A stretch of DNA of 43,576 nt. It comes from a virus. The DNA lies in IMG/VR virus record IMGVR_UViG_3300036860_000844, positions 1 to 43,576 of that record; one strand, given 5' to 3'. Below are positions 7,286 to 14,691 of this stretch, piece after piece. The position numbers were made by a program, and so were the translations under genes. Each line of letters starts with the position of its first letter. Within the stretch, counting starts at the first letter, position 1. The notes under the pieces were generated by a model, which worked only from the letters and a program-made list of their open reading frames with translations, was not told the origin of the DNA and did no database searches.

Positions 7286-8434
7286 CTATTCGTCCTCCTC
7301 ATCGCCGCGAGTCCAGCGCTGCTCGTTGAACCAGAGCGGGCGCTTCTCATCGCGCACGAGATCCACGACGTGCCCCTTCTCGGAGCGGTGACGGTTCTTC
7401 TTCACGACGATCGAGACGGGGTCGTCCTCGGTCTTGCCCCCGACCATGTGGAATCCGAACCACGCGGAGTACTCGACCTCGCCGGTCTCCTTGCCGAGCT
7501 TCGAGGTGGCGGTGCCGTACGTGGCGCGGTCCTTCTCGGAAAGCGCGAGGACCATGTAGCCGTCCTTCGCCCAGTCCTCGAACCGACGGAGCCAGGACTC
7601 CAGCGACTCGCGCTTGTGATCGACGCGGGTCGGGAGCTTCTGCAGCGGGTCGATGACGATCAGCGCCGGCGGCTTGTGCGCCTGGATGAACGCCGGGATC
7701 TCCGTCGTGAACCCGCGCATGTCGACGTAGCGGATGCGCTTCGCCGCCTTCGGGTACTTGTCCTTCGGTAGCTGGCGCTGCAGTCGGTAGCGCATGACGC
7801 GCTTCGAGTTCTCGGCGTCGCAGTACGCGACCGGCCACTTGTGCTTACCGGCGGCGATGGCTGCGATCTGCAGCGCGAGCGTCGACTTGCCGGCGCCGGG
7901 ATCGCCGGCGATGACCCAGAACCCCATGAGCCCGCCGCTCGCCTTCGAGATCTTCTTCAGCGGGCCGAGGTCGGGGCCCTCCGGTGCGTCCTCCACGTCC
8001 TCGGCGAAGAGCGTGGGGTCCTCGTCGTCCTCAGTCTCGATGCGGATCGCGTTCTGCAGCGCGGCCGGGTCGAGCTTCGACTCGCCTAGCTGCCGGCTGG
8101 CCTCGTTCATCAGGGTCACGAGGGCCTGCCGCTGACGGACGGCGCGGAGGATCTCGCGTGCGCCCTCCGGTTCGAGCCCGGCCATCTTCTTCAGGAACGG
8201 CCGGATGACCTCGGGCTCGGCGCCCTCTTCCTCGGCCATCGTTGCGACGGCCTGGAGCGTGAGCTTCTTGTCCTTCTTCGAGCCGAGCTTCTTGATCGCG
8301 AGGTGCAGCCACTGCGCCTCACGCCCTAGCTCGGCCTTCTCGACGACGTCGACCGGGACCTCGCCCCGCATCATCGCGACGAGGAGCATCCGCTCCAGGG
8401 CGGGGGAGAGCGCGGCGATCGGCTGCTGCTTCAT
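7286..8434 (-). CDS. DnaB-like replicative helicase / RecA-fold ATPase
   Basis: A 382-residue ATPase of the DnaB/RecA superfamily that would unwind DNA at the phage fork. Residues 1-140 resemble the DnaB N-terminal helical domain; an acidic linker (ETEDDEDPTLFAEDVED) follows. The motor domain carries Walker A GDPGAGKST (about 177-185), Walker B ALIVIDPLQ (Asp262) and later segments GYMVLALSEKDRA and IVVKKNRHRSEKG, comparable to helicase motifs 3 and 4. The ATG at 8434 overlaps the nuclease stop by four bases. It lies with a Toprim primase-like gene and a polymerase, so the phage carries most of its own replisome. No separate helicase loader is recognised. Confidence 0.88.
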   Translation of the reverse strand: MKQQPIAALSPALERMLLVAMMRGEVPVDVVEKAELGREAQWLHLAIKKLGSKKDKKLTLQAVATMAEEEGAEPEVIRPFLKKMAGLEPEGAREILRAVRQRQALVTLMNEASRQLGESKLDPAALQNAIRIETEDDEDPTLFAEDVEDAPEGPDLGPLKKISKASGGLMGFWVIAGDPGAGKSTLALQIAAIAAGKHKWPVAYCDAENSKRVMRYRLQRQLPKDKYPKAAKRIRYVDMRGFTTEIPAFIQAHKPPALIVIDPLQKLPTRVDHKRESLESWLRRFEDWAKDGYMVLALSEKDRATYGTATSKLGKETGEVEYSAWFGFHMVGGKTEDDPVSIVVKKNRHRSEKGHVVDLVRDEKRPLWFNEQRWTRGDEEDE

Positions 8435-9150
8435 GCGTTCCCGTCGGTCGGCTTCGCCTCCATCCGACGCCAGACCTTCCACGCTTCGAGCGCGGCCTTG
8501 AAGTCATCGATCGTGTACTCGCGCGGCACGACCTTGACCTCGGGCTCGCCGCCCTCCTTCGGCAGGCGCACGATCACGCCGTACGCGGACGGCATCTTCA
8601 TGCGCTTCGCCATATGGCGGTACGCGACGTTCTGCAGGAAGGCCTCGGGGTAGATCCGGTTGCCGGTCTTCCAGTCGAGCAGGAAGCGCCGGCCCTTGCG
8701 GTCCTCGCCGTAGAAGTCCATCGTCCCGGCGACGCGCAGGTCGTCGTCGTGCAGCGTGCGCTCGGTCCCGAGCGGCTTGATGCCCTCGCTCCGGAACCAG
8801 TCGCGGCAGGACTCGAAGCACTTCCGCGCTTCGCCTTCGAGCACGGGCCGATCACCGACCTGCAGCCCGAGCTTCTTGCGGAGCACCCACTCGATCGCCG
8901 CGTGCGCTTGGTTGCCGATGTTGACGGCCTTCTCCAGCGTCTCCTTCGCGGCCTTCTTGTTTTCGAGGATGAGCTTCGCCGCTGCCTTGCCGGTCGTGCA
9001 GCCGGCGGCGAGCTTCGCGTCGGTCTCGCGCTGCTGCTTCGCGTACCAGTACTGAAGTGCCGGCTTGCTGAACACCGACAGGACCGTCGTGACCGACGGG
9101 TACTGGCGATCGTTGATGTTGTAGAACCGTGCCTCGTCCTTGAACGCCAC
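8431..9150 (-). CDS. PD-(D/E)XK nuclease, Cas4/RecB-like exonuclease
   Basis: A 239-residue nuclease. The core motif is visible as AGTMDFYG (Asp145) followed 14 residues later by LLDWKTGN (Asp159, Lys161), with an upstream His83 (NQAHAAIE) and a downstream Q in FLQNVAYR, the order of RecB/Cas4-type exonucleases. There is no Cys cluster for an iron-sulfur site, unlike true Cas4. The start is a GTG at 9150 preceded by AGGAG at six bases; a GTG 24 codons upstream lacks a ribosome site. It probably acts in recombination or host DNA breakdown. It is four-base coupled to the helicase. Confidence 0.87.
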   Translation of the reverse strand: MAFKDEARFYNINDRQYPSVTTVLSVFSKPALQYWYAKQQRETDAKLAAGCTTGKAAAKLILENKKAAKETLEKAVNIGNQAHAAIEWVLRKKLGLQVGDRPVLEGEARKCFESCRDWFRSEGIKPLGTERTLHDDDLRVAGTMDFYGEDRKGRRFLLDWKTGNRIYPEAFLQNVAYRHMAKRMKMPSAYGVIVRLPKEGGEPEVKVVPREYTIDDFKAALEAWKVWRRMEAKPTDGNA

Positions 9151-9238
9151 GCGGTCTCCTGTTCGAGGTGGGATGGGATGCGCGTTCTCGAAGCAGCCGC
9201 GCCCCTGCTTGCCGGTCGCCACTACCCGGCGTGCTGAA

Positions 9239-9433
9239 CTACAGAACGTGGATGTCGTTGAGGAGCGACACCTCGTTGAGAACGGCCGCGACCTTGTAGT
9301 CCTTCGCGGCCCGCGCCTTCGCCTTGCTCACCGCTTCGTCACCGGAAGTCGCCACGACGTTGTAGACCTCCGTCTCGGCGTCTTCGGCCTTCTTCGCGGG
9401 GAGTTCGATGGAGACCCGGTAGAGGCCTCTCAC
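9239..9433 (-). CDS. Hypothetical protein, 64 residues
   Basis: Starts at a GTG overlapping the previous stop (GTGA). The product has a beta-alpha-beta layout: GLYRVSIELPAKKAED, then AETEVYNVVATSGDEAVSKAKARAAK, then a final hydrophobic strand. Similar small alpha/beta proteins accompany phage single-strand-binding proteins, but no family is recognised. It lies between the charged SSB-like gene and the nuclease. Confidence 0.68.
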   Translation of the reverse strand: MRGLYRVSIELPAKKAEDAETEVYNVVATSGDEAVSKAKARAAKDYKVAAVLNEVSLLNDIHVL

Positions 9434-9792
9434 CAGTCGTCGCCGTCCTCGTCGCGCTTCTTCTTCTTCTTCTTGGGACGGTCCTCGTCCTCGTCTTCCT
9501 CGTCCTCGTCGCGCCGCTTCTTCTTCGGGCGATCCTCGTCCTCGTCCTCGTCGTCACGGCGCTTGCCACGGCCGCCGTCGGACACGTCGATCGAGAGGGA
9601 GAACGGACGGTCCTCGTCGTCCTGGCGCCGCACGAACACGACGACGCCGTCGTCCTCGTCGGCCTTCTTCACGACCTTGACGAGCTTCTCGTAGTACTCG
9701 CCCTTGAAGCTGCCGACGTAGAGCCCCTTCTTCTTCGTCTTGAAGAGGCCGGTGAAGACACCACTGCCCTTGCTCTTCTTGTCGTACGCCAT
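9430..9792 (-). CDS. Probable ssDNA-binding protein with charged repeat tail
   Basis: A 120-residue protein in two parts. Residues 1-70 form a compact beta-rich domain (GVFTGLFKTKKKGLYVG, then DGVVVFVRR, FSLSIDVSD) that could be an OB-like fold. Residues 75-120 are two copies of a block alternating acidic runs (DEDEDEDRP) and basic runs (KKKRR, KKKKKK), ending RDEDGDDW. An acidic tail ending in an aromatic residue is the signature of bacterial SSB and T7 gp2.5, which recruit polymerase and helicase through it. The position between polymerase and nuclease genes supports this role. No fold motif is diagnostic, so the call is tentative. Confidence 0.5.
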   Translation of the reverse strand: MAYDKKSKGSGVFTGLFKTKKKGLYVGSFKGEYYEKLVKVVKKADEDDGVVVFVRRQDDEDRPFSLSIDVSDGGRGKRRDDEDEDEDRPKKKRRDEDEEDEDEDRPKKKKKKRDEDGDDW

Positions 9793-9810
9793 GTGTTCCT
9801 TTCTGGAGGG

Positions 9811-9909
9811 TTACTCGCCGCGGAGTTTGCGGCGGATGCAGCGCGGACACTCCCAGAGGTGAGCGTCTTCACGCCAGCGCATCGCGATCTTGCAGATGAA
9901 GCAGATCAT
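9811..9909 (-). CDS. 32-residue zinc-ribbon microprotein
   Basis: A tiny gene whose ATG overlaps the DNA polymerase stop (ATGA). The product has two CxxC pairs, CFIC at residues 3-6 and CPRC at about 22-25, spaced like a minimal zinc ribbon, followed by a basic end (RRKLRGE). It is translationally coupled to the polymerase and may assist replication or regulation; its role is unknown. Confidence 0.65.
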   Translation of the reverse strand: MICFICKIAMRWREDAHLWECPRCIRRKLRGE

Positions 9910-12677
9910 TCGGCAGCCCAGACAGGGCCGCGTGCGACATCGACGCCGAGCGGGATCTTGAACTTCGGTACCAGCGCGCGGAGCGTCGGAACCGCGCGCA
10001 TCGTCTCCACGATGATCTCTTCGTCTCGCTTCGCGGAGCGCGGATGGAGATCGTTCACGAGCGAGTCGTGAACCTCGTTGATCGGCAGCGCGAACTTCGG
10101 CCAGTCCCGCTTGAGCAGCGCCGCGTGGTAATCGACGAGCGACATCTTGTGCTCCTTCAGGAGCGTGGACTCGATGTCGATGAGCGCCGACCCCGTGACC
10201 GCGGAGGCGAGGTGCTGCGTGCGGACGTTCGCGGCCTCGTTCGCCGTGTGCCAGAACCCAGGCGTGTCCCGTCCCTCGGGACACGGGAGATGCCGGACGT
10301 AGCCCGTCTCACAGACGATCTGCTGCGTCTCCAGCACCTCACGTACGCGCTCCTCCTGATAGCGCCGCAGCCGCGGGAACTTCTCGTGGTACCGTTCGAG
10401 GATCGCTGCCGTCTTGCGCTCGTGCTCGTCGTACTTCTTCGCGAGCCGGACCTGAAGCTGGTACCAGAGCTTCCAGGCCATCTTCGGCGCACGCATCCGG
10501 TAGTTCGAGCCGAGCACCGCCTCCTTCACGACGCGGTACTCGATGGTGCCCTTCTCGTACTCCTTGCCGAGAAGCTCCTTCGCCACGAGCAGGTAGCCGG
10601 ACTTCTTCGGGTGCGTGAAGTACTCGAACAGCTTCTCGTCTCGCGCCTGCCACGCGATGAGGACTACTTCGAGGGACTTGTAGTCCGCGTTGAGGACGAG
10701 ACCCTTCGGCCAGCGCGAGCGGATGATCCGGCGCGCTTCCTTCGGCCAGTTCTGGGAGTTCGTAGCTGACATGGAGTCAGCGTCATCCCTTCCAGAAGAA
10801 CGCCGCGCAGTGCGCGCGCCATGCGCTCGCAGTCGGAAACGCAGGAGGCCAAGATCGTCTGTGACTCGCTCGACAGTATCGATAAGCGGGGGCGCGGTCG
10901 TCTTGCGGTCCTCGCTGCCGTACCACGTCGAGAGCATCTTGTGCGACTTCTTGAACTCGACGAGGTGCTTGACCTCTGGGACATGCGCGTACTCCTTCAG
11001 CAGGGTCTTGTCGACCTGGGGCAGGCCAGTCGAGGTCTTCGCCAGCGGCTTCAGCTTCAGCTTCTTGAAGAGCAGCACACGCAGGTGATCGGTGTTCGTC
11101 GGGACGAACTCCTCGATCCGGTGCTTCGCTGCCGCGCGTTCGAGTAGCTCCTTCGTCCGGTTCGCTTCGGCCTGCAGCCGCTTGCCCATCCCGTGCAGCG
11201 CCTTCATGTCGACGAACGCGCCGGCGAGGTAGATCCGATGCAGAGACATCGCGACGCGATGCACGAACTCGACGTACTCCCGGCGCGGGAGGTTCGGCTT
11301 GAAGTGCTCCGCGAGTACGGCCGAGGCCCAGGCATCGAGGCGGCATCTTTGTGCGCGCTGCTCGGGGGTCCATTCGGCCGCCGTTCCGCCGTCGTCGAGG
11401 ATCTTCTGCGTGTCCTCTTTCCACGGCTCGACGTTCTTCTCGGAGAGCAGGAGGTTGTCGAGCTTGAAGGTGCCGCGCACCTCCTGACCGCTCACCATCC
11501 CGCGGTTCTCATCGACGAACTTAGCGAGGAGCAGCGAGTCGCGGACCTTCTGACCGCTGACCCACTCCTCTCGACCGAGCCCGAGCGCGACGATCTGATC
11601 GACGTCGCCGTCGACCGAGTGCCCGAGCAGGACGCGCGCCGTGAACGGTTCCTTCAGGCGCTCCTTCAGCGCCTCGAACTCCTTCGTCCCGACGTCAGCG
11701 GCTATCGCGTACTTCGTATCCGCGAGCCCCAGCGTGAGTAGCTTGTCGCCGACGTACTCGGTGTCGACCGAGACCACGTCGTCGTTGGGCTCGCGCAGCT
11801 TCGGGTAGGACAGCACGGGCAGATCGAAGCGCTTCATGTCGGCCACGACGTACTCGCGTAGGTGCGCGTTGCCCTCGTCGAGCAAGGTCGCCGTATCGTA
11901 CGTGGCGTACACCGTCGGCACGTAGCTCGCCGCCGCGGGTAGGCCTACGTCGAACTTCATAGCCGCGACGCCGGCGACCTCCAGCTTCCGACCGCGGAGA
12001 TGCACGAGCGCCGGCGCGGTCCGGTTGAGGATCGCTCGTGCGGCTGAGTCGCCCATCGCGAGCACGCCCTTCGGTTGCCAGCGCTGGAGCACGCCGAGCA
12101 GGAACGGACGGCACATGCGGATCTGCGCCATCGTCGGGCGCTTCGTCTCGCTGCGGGCCCAGGCCGGCGGCCGATCGCCCTGCACCTTGTGGTCGGAGCC
12201 TCCGCATCGGAGAGCGAACGCGATAGCGACGTCCTCGCGCTCGTAGCCCGCCTCCTTCATGAGCCGGCGAAGCAGCCGGCCCTCGGCCTCGGCCCACGGG
12301 GAGTCACCATCGAGCGGGGCCTCGACCACGACGAGGAGCTTCCGCGTCCAGTCCTGCGGAATGAACGGTCGCACGAACGCCGACGCGCACGTCTCGTGGA
12401 GCGCGCAGTGGTTGCAGAGCCCTCGCTCCTTGCCGGCCTCGCCCTGCTTCAGCGGAACGATCGAGAGCGCATTGAGCGTCTGCTTCTTCGCGTCCTTCTT
12501 CGGCGACTCGTACTTGTACTCCGTCTTCGCCTTCTCGGGCGCGGCCCAGGAGTTCTTGAAGTCCGGCACCGACCCCGTCGCGCCCTTAAGGCGGCCGGGC
12601 TCGTGCTCGCCCTTGTGCTTCGCGGGGAGCTTGCACTCCCAGTCGATCGTTCCGGGGCAGAGCTTCTTCACCGCCAT
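9906..12677 (-). CDS. Family A DNA polymerase with N-terminal UDG-like domain
   Basis: A 923-residue replicative polymerase. Residues about 85-280 match the uracil-DNA glycosylase superfamily: CNHC (88-91), VVVEAPLDGD and a downstream GRLL, then RMCRPFLLGVL and VLAMGDSAARAIL. The usual catalytic signatures are changed (GEAPG becomes VEAPL, the late HP motif reads TYDTA), so it is probably not an active glycosylase. Residues about 300-455 form the 3'-5' exonuclease (VDTE, Asp305 and Glu307; Asp356/358; Asp448). The palm follows: motif A NADYKSLE (Asp665), motif B VVKEAVLGSNY (about 717-726) and motif C EVHDSL (His870-Asp871, with Ser replacing the common Glu). The ATG at 12677 has GGAGG upstream and overlaps the HNH gene by ten bases; longer in-frame starts run through that gene. 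Confidence 0.93.
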   Translation of the reverse strand: MAVKKLCPGTIDWECKLPAKHKGEHEPGRLKGATGSVPDFKNSWAAPEKAKTEYKYESPKKDAKKQTLNALSIVPLKQGEAGKERGLCNHCALHETCASAFVRPFIPQDWTRKLLVVVEAPLDGDSPWAEAEGRLLRRLMKEAGYEREDVAIAFALRCGGSDHKVQGDRPPAWARSETKRPTMAQIRMCRPFLLGVLQRWQPKGVLAMGDSAARAILNRTAPALVHLRGRKLEVAGVAAMKFDVGLPAAASYVPTVYATYDTATLLDEGNAHLREYVVADMKRFDLPVLSYPKLREPNDDVVSVDTEYVGDKLLTLGLADTKYAIAADVGTKEFEALKERLKEPFTARVLLGHSVDGDVDQIVALGLGREEWVSGQKVRDSLLLAKFVDENRGMVSGQEVRGTFKLDNLLLSEKNVEPWKEDTQKILDDGGTAAEWTPEQRAQRCRLDAWASAVLAEHFKPNLPRREYVEFVHRVAMSLHRIYLAGAFVDMKALHGMGKRLQAEANRTKELLERAAAKHRIEEFVPTNTDHLRVLLFKKLKLKPLAKTSTGLPQVDKTLLKEYAHVPEVKHLVEFKKSHKMLSTWYGSEDRKTTAPPLIDTVERVTDDLGLLRFRLRAHGARTARRSSGRDDADSMSATNSQNWPKEARRIIRSRWPKGLVLNADYKSLEVVLIAWQARDEKLFEYFTHPKKSGYLLVAKELLGKEYEKGTIEYRVVKEAVLGSNYRMRAPKMAWKLWYQLQVRLAKKYDEHERKTAAILERYHEKFPRLRRYQEERVREVLETQQIVCETGYVRHLPCPEGRDTPGFWHTANEAANVRTQHLASAVTGSALIDIESTLLKEHKMSLVDYHAALLKRDWPKFALPINEVHDSLVNDLHPRSAKRDEEIIVETMRAVPTLRALVPKFKIPLGVDVARGPVWAAE

Positions 12678-12958
12678 CTCCGTCTGCCTCCGTCCGACCC
12701 GTTGCACCCGCGGCACAGTAGCCGCACCAGTCCTCGCGTCCACTCGTCGCGGTATCGCTTGAGCCGCTCGAACTGGCTGACCGCTCTCGGTTGCCAGGAG
12801 CGGCCGAAGGGATGGTCGAACTCCAGATCGTCGATCTCGTCGCAGTGCGCGCACCTGCCGCCCATCTCCTCGATGAGCGCCCAGCGGTCGCGGTGGTACT
12901 GCTCTAGTCGCTTGAGGTGATGCCTGCGCTGCGGCGTGAGTACAGCGACATCAGACAC
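12668..12958 (-). CDS. HNH endonuclease
   Basis: A 96-residue protein with an HNH fold bound to structural zinc: CAHC (about 36-39), LEFDHPFGR with the catalytic Asp-His, and LCRGCNG (about 81-87) giving the second Cys pair and the Asn. It would nick or cut DNA. Free-standing HNH genes next to polymerase genes can be homing endonucleases or repair/packaging nucleases. The N-terminal 30 residues are helical and basic (RRHHLKRLEQYHRDRW) and may bind DNA. It overlaps the primase stop by eight bases and the polymerase start by ten, so it is embedded in the replication operon. Confidence 0.82.
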   Translation of the reverse strand: MSDVAVLTPQRRHHLKRLEQYHRDRWALIEEMGGRCAHCDEIDDLEFDHPFGRSWQPRAVSQFERLKRYRDEWTRGLVRLLCRGCNGSDGGRRRWR

Positions 12959-13586
12959 CGAGGATCGCGCGACGCTGGTTCACCGGGACCTCGGCGAGAT
13001 CCTTGTAGGGCCGCGTCGTCTTCATCGTGCCGTTGAGCCCGCGCGACGAGAGCTTCGTCAGCGTCAGCGCAGCCTCGGCGAACGAGTCCTTGTCCGGCAC
13101 CACGATCGCGGTGTAGGCGGGGAAGCAGGACGCGATGTAGTCGAGGGCCTCGCGGTTCGGGGTGTTCCCCAGGAGCGCGACTCCGATCACGCCGACCTCG
13201 GCCGCCGCGAGCGCGTCCATCGGGCCCTCGACGACGACGATCGCGAGATCCGAGAAGAGCATCGGCCACGCGATGATGACCGCGGGGCCGCGCGCACCGT
13301 GCGAGGACTGGTAGCGCTTCAGCGCGCCCTTGTCGATCGCGCGCGCCTGCCAGTGCCTGAGCGCAGACGGCGAGGCCGGCATGACCACACGAAGCTCGCC
13401 GTCGCCGGCCTGCATCGACGGGTACCAGAGGTTGTGCCGCGCGAGCGAGGCACTGAGCCCGCGGTTCGTCAGGTACTGGTCGAAGTCCTCCCAGTACTCG
13501 GGCCCGGCGAAGGTCGGCATCGTGCGGTCGCCGGCGTCGTACGACGAACGAGCACGCCGCTCCTCGACCTCGTGCTCGTAGATCAC
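12951..13586 (-). CDS. Toprim-domain primase-like protein
   Basis: A 211-residue protein with a DnaG-type Toprim domain. IVVVEGPMDALAAAEVG (Glu120, Asp124) and VVPDKDS (Asp165, Asp167) are the two metal-binding Toprim motifs. The preceding 110 residues contain strands seen in primase cores (LRVVMPASPSALRHWQARAID, GPAVIIAWPM), but the N-terminal zinc-binding domain of full primases is missing. It probably makes RNA primers or acts as a primase-helicase partner; the helicase is encoded separately. The GTG at 13586 overlaps the upstream stop as GTGA. Its first nine codons are almost identical to those of the gene just upstream (26-bp repeat). Confidence 0.8.
   Translation of the reverse strand: MIYEHEVEERRARSSYDAGDRTMPTFAGPEYWEDFDQYLTNRGLSASLARHNLWYPSMQAGDGELRVVMPASPSALRHWQARAIDKGALKRYQSSHGARGPAVIIAWPMLFSDLAIVVVEGPMDALAAAEVGVIGVALLGNTPNREALDYIASCFPAYTAIVVPDKDSFAEAALTLTKLSSRGLNGTMKTTRPYKDLAEVPVNQRRAILGV
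13560..13585. repeat. 26-bp direct repeat, copy at the primase gene start
   Basis: The 26 bases encoding residues 1-9 of the primase-like protein are identical to 13784-13809 at the start of the preceding 75-residue gene. Outside the repeat the two genes differ at once. Both copies include the coupled start, ATG in one and GTG in the other. Confidence 0.85.
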
Positions 13587-13810
13587 GCGTTGTCCTCGCT
13601 CTCGTACCCCAGGTCTCTCTCGGCGTCCTCATAGCCCATCGTGTAACCGTCGCCGTGGCCGATGTTGTAGGCGACAGTGAAGATCTGGACTTCGCGCTCG
13701 GAAAGCCCGTCGGCGGGAAGGTTGCCGAGTTCACCCGCCAGCAGAATCGCGCTCGTGATAGCGGACGCCCGATCGTTGGGCATCTCCTCGACCTCGTGCT
13801 CGTAGATCAT
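13583..13810 (-). CDS. Hypothetical acidic protein, 75 residues
   Basis: The ATG at 13810 overlaps the upstream stop (ATGA). The first nine residues (MIYEHEVEE) are the same as those of the primase-like protein immediately downstream, because a 26-bp stretch is repeated. The rest is helical, then acidic (AERDLGYESEDNA), with YNIGHGDGYTMGYEDAERD that resembles small phage proteins of unknown function. The repeat suggests this gene was inserted or duplicated into an operon junction. Function unknown. Confidence 0.7.
   Translation of the reverse strand: MIYEHEVEEMPNDRASAITSAILLAGELGNLPADGLSEREVQIFTVAYNIGHGDGYTMGYEDAERDLGYESEDNA
13784..13809. repeat. 26-bp direct repeat, copy at the 75-residue gene start
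   Basis: Identical to 13560-13585. The two copies are 224 bp apart and bracket the body of the 75-residue gene, as expected if that gene arrived by recombination at a duplicated junction. Confidence 0.85.
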
Positions 13811-13974
13811 CGATCCTCCTTACGTGCACCGAGATAGCCACGACGAAATGCGTCGTTCACGGGGCCGGCTTCGACGATCCGAATCATCCGATCGTCGCCA
13901 TCGTTGAAGGCGTGCGCGGCCTCACGGCCCGCAGCCTGATCGTTCCGAGCGACGATCACTTCGAGGCAATGCAT
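13807..13974 (-). CDS. Hypothetical protein, 55 residues
   Basis: A small gene bounded by a TAATG overlap upstream and an ATGA overlap downstream, inside a chain of such junctions. The product starts MHCLEVIVARNDQAAGREAA and ends GYLGARKEDR. It is mixed alpha/beta with no recognised motif. The last codons carry the AAGGAGG ribosome site of the next gene. Its codon use fits its neighbours. Confidence 0.62.
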   Translation of the reverse strand: MHCLEVIVARNDQAAGREAAHAFNDGDDRMIRIVEAGPVNDAFRRGYLGARKEDR

Positions 13975-14075
13975 TACTTCCACCGCTTCCAGAACCAGAG
14001 CGTCGTCTTCACGCGCTCCGGCTTGGCGATGTACACGGACGGGATCTCGTACGCGCCGGCGAGAGTCTTCTGCAT
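13974..14075 (-). CDS. 33-residue microprotein
   Basis: A very short gene joined to its neighbours by one-base overlaps on both sides (TGATG upstream, TAATG downstream). The product MQKTLAGAYEIPSV... ends in a basic, Trp-rich tail (TTLWFWKRWK) that could touch membrane or nucleic acid. It is supported mainly by the continuous chain of overlaps. Function unknown. Confidence 0.5.
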   Translation of the reverse strand: MQKTLAGAYEIPSVYIAKPERVKTTLWFWKRWK

Positions 14076-14377
14076 CAGACGACGACTCCCTTCTCGGTCC
14101 GCGCCTCCAGGCGCAGCACCGGCTTGCCGTTCTTCGTGTCGACGCCGAACACGACGTCGTGCGTCTTCGCCGGCGCCGCGATCAGCCGGGCGAAGTGCTT
14201 CGCGCGGAGCCGCTTCCCCGCCGTGTTGCGGACGCCCTTGCGCTGCCGCGGACCATCGCTGCGGCCCTTGCCGCCGTGCTTCTTGCGACGGCCCTCGATC
14301 TTCTTCTTGCGCCGTGCCTGCGAGCGTGTGTAGACGCCGTCGACTTTCGTCTCGACCGTCGTCTCCACCGTCTCCAT
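14075..14377 (-). CDS. Very basic protein, 100 residues
   Basis: The ATG at 14377 overlaps the upstream stop (TGATG). After an acidic start, residues about 16-60 are dense in Arg and Lys (SQARRKKKIEGRRKKHGG, RQRKGVRN), then comes a short globular end (HDVVFGVDTKNGKPVLRLEA). Likely a nucleic-acid or ribosome-binding protein; small basic early proteins can act as host inhibitors. Not recognised. Confidence 0.65.
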   Translation of the reverse strand: METVETTVETKVDGVYTRSQARRKKKIEGRRKKHGGKGRSDGPRQRKGVRNTAGKRLRAKHFARLIAAPAKTHDVVFGVDTKNGKPVLRLEARTEKGVVV

Positions 14378-14691
14378 CAGATCGCCGCCAGTCGGGCGGC
14401 GTGTTTCGGGCAGCCGCTGCGGAAGTTCGGAACACCGCAAGTGCAGGTCAGCAGGCGCTGGTACTCGGGCGACGCTTCGAGTTCGGCCCACTGCGCGGCG
14501 AACTGCTCGCGCGCATCGCGGCGCGCCCGTGCGTCGTTGCCGACACGCTGGCGGGCGGCGATGGAGGCGAGCGTATCGAGCGCAGCCGCGAGGGTAGCGC
14601 GAACACGCGCCGCTGTGGAGAGCATCTGCTCTCCCTCGCTCAGTTCCGCGCGCTGCTGCGCTGCGAACTCGGTGTAGCTGTACGTCTTCAT
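14377..14691 (-). CDS. Helical protein with a C-terminal Cys cluster, 104 residues
   Basis: The ATG at 14691 overlaps the previous stop by one base; a GTG one codon earlier is less likely. Residues 10-70 are Ala-rich helices (AAALDTLASIAARQRVGNDARARRD). The end, CTCGVPNFRSGCPKH, holds three Cys and a His that may bind zinc. Unknown function. Confidence 0.65.
   Translation of the reverse strand: MKTYSYTEFAAQQRAELSEGEQMLSTAARVRATLAAALDTLASIAARQRVGNDARARRDAREQFAAQWAELEASPEYQRLLTCTCGVPNFRSGCPKHAARLAAI

Noticed and set aside
9906-12677. T7-type single-subunit RNA polymerase
   Set aside because: The only large nucleotidyltransferase has exonuclease and DNA polymerase motifs; no second polymerase-sized gene exists in the window.
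12678-12854. Longer N-terminus for the DNA polymerase
   Set aside because: The extra 59 codons overlap the HNH gene almost completely and have no ribosome site; ATG 12677 follows GGAGG.
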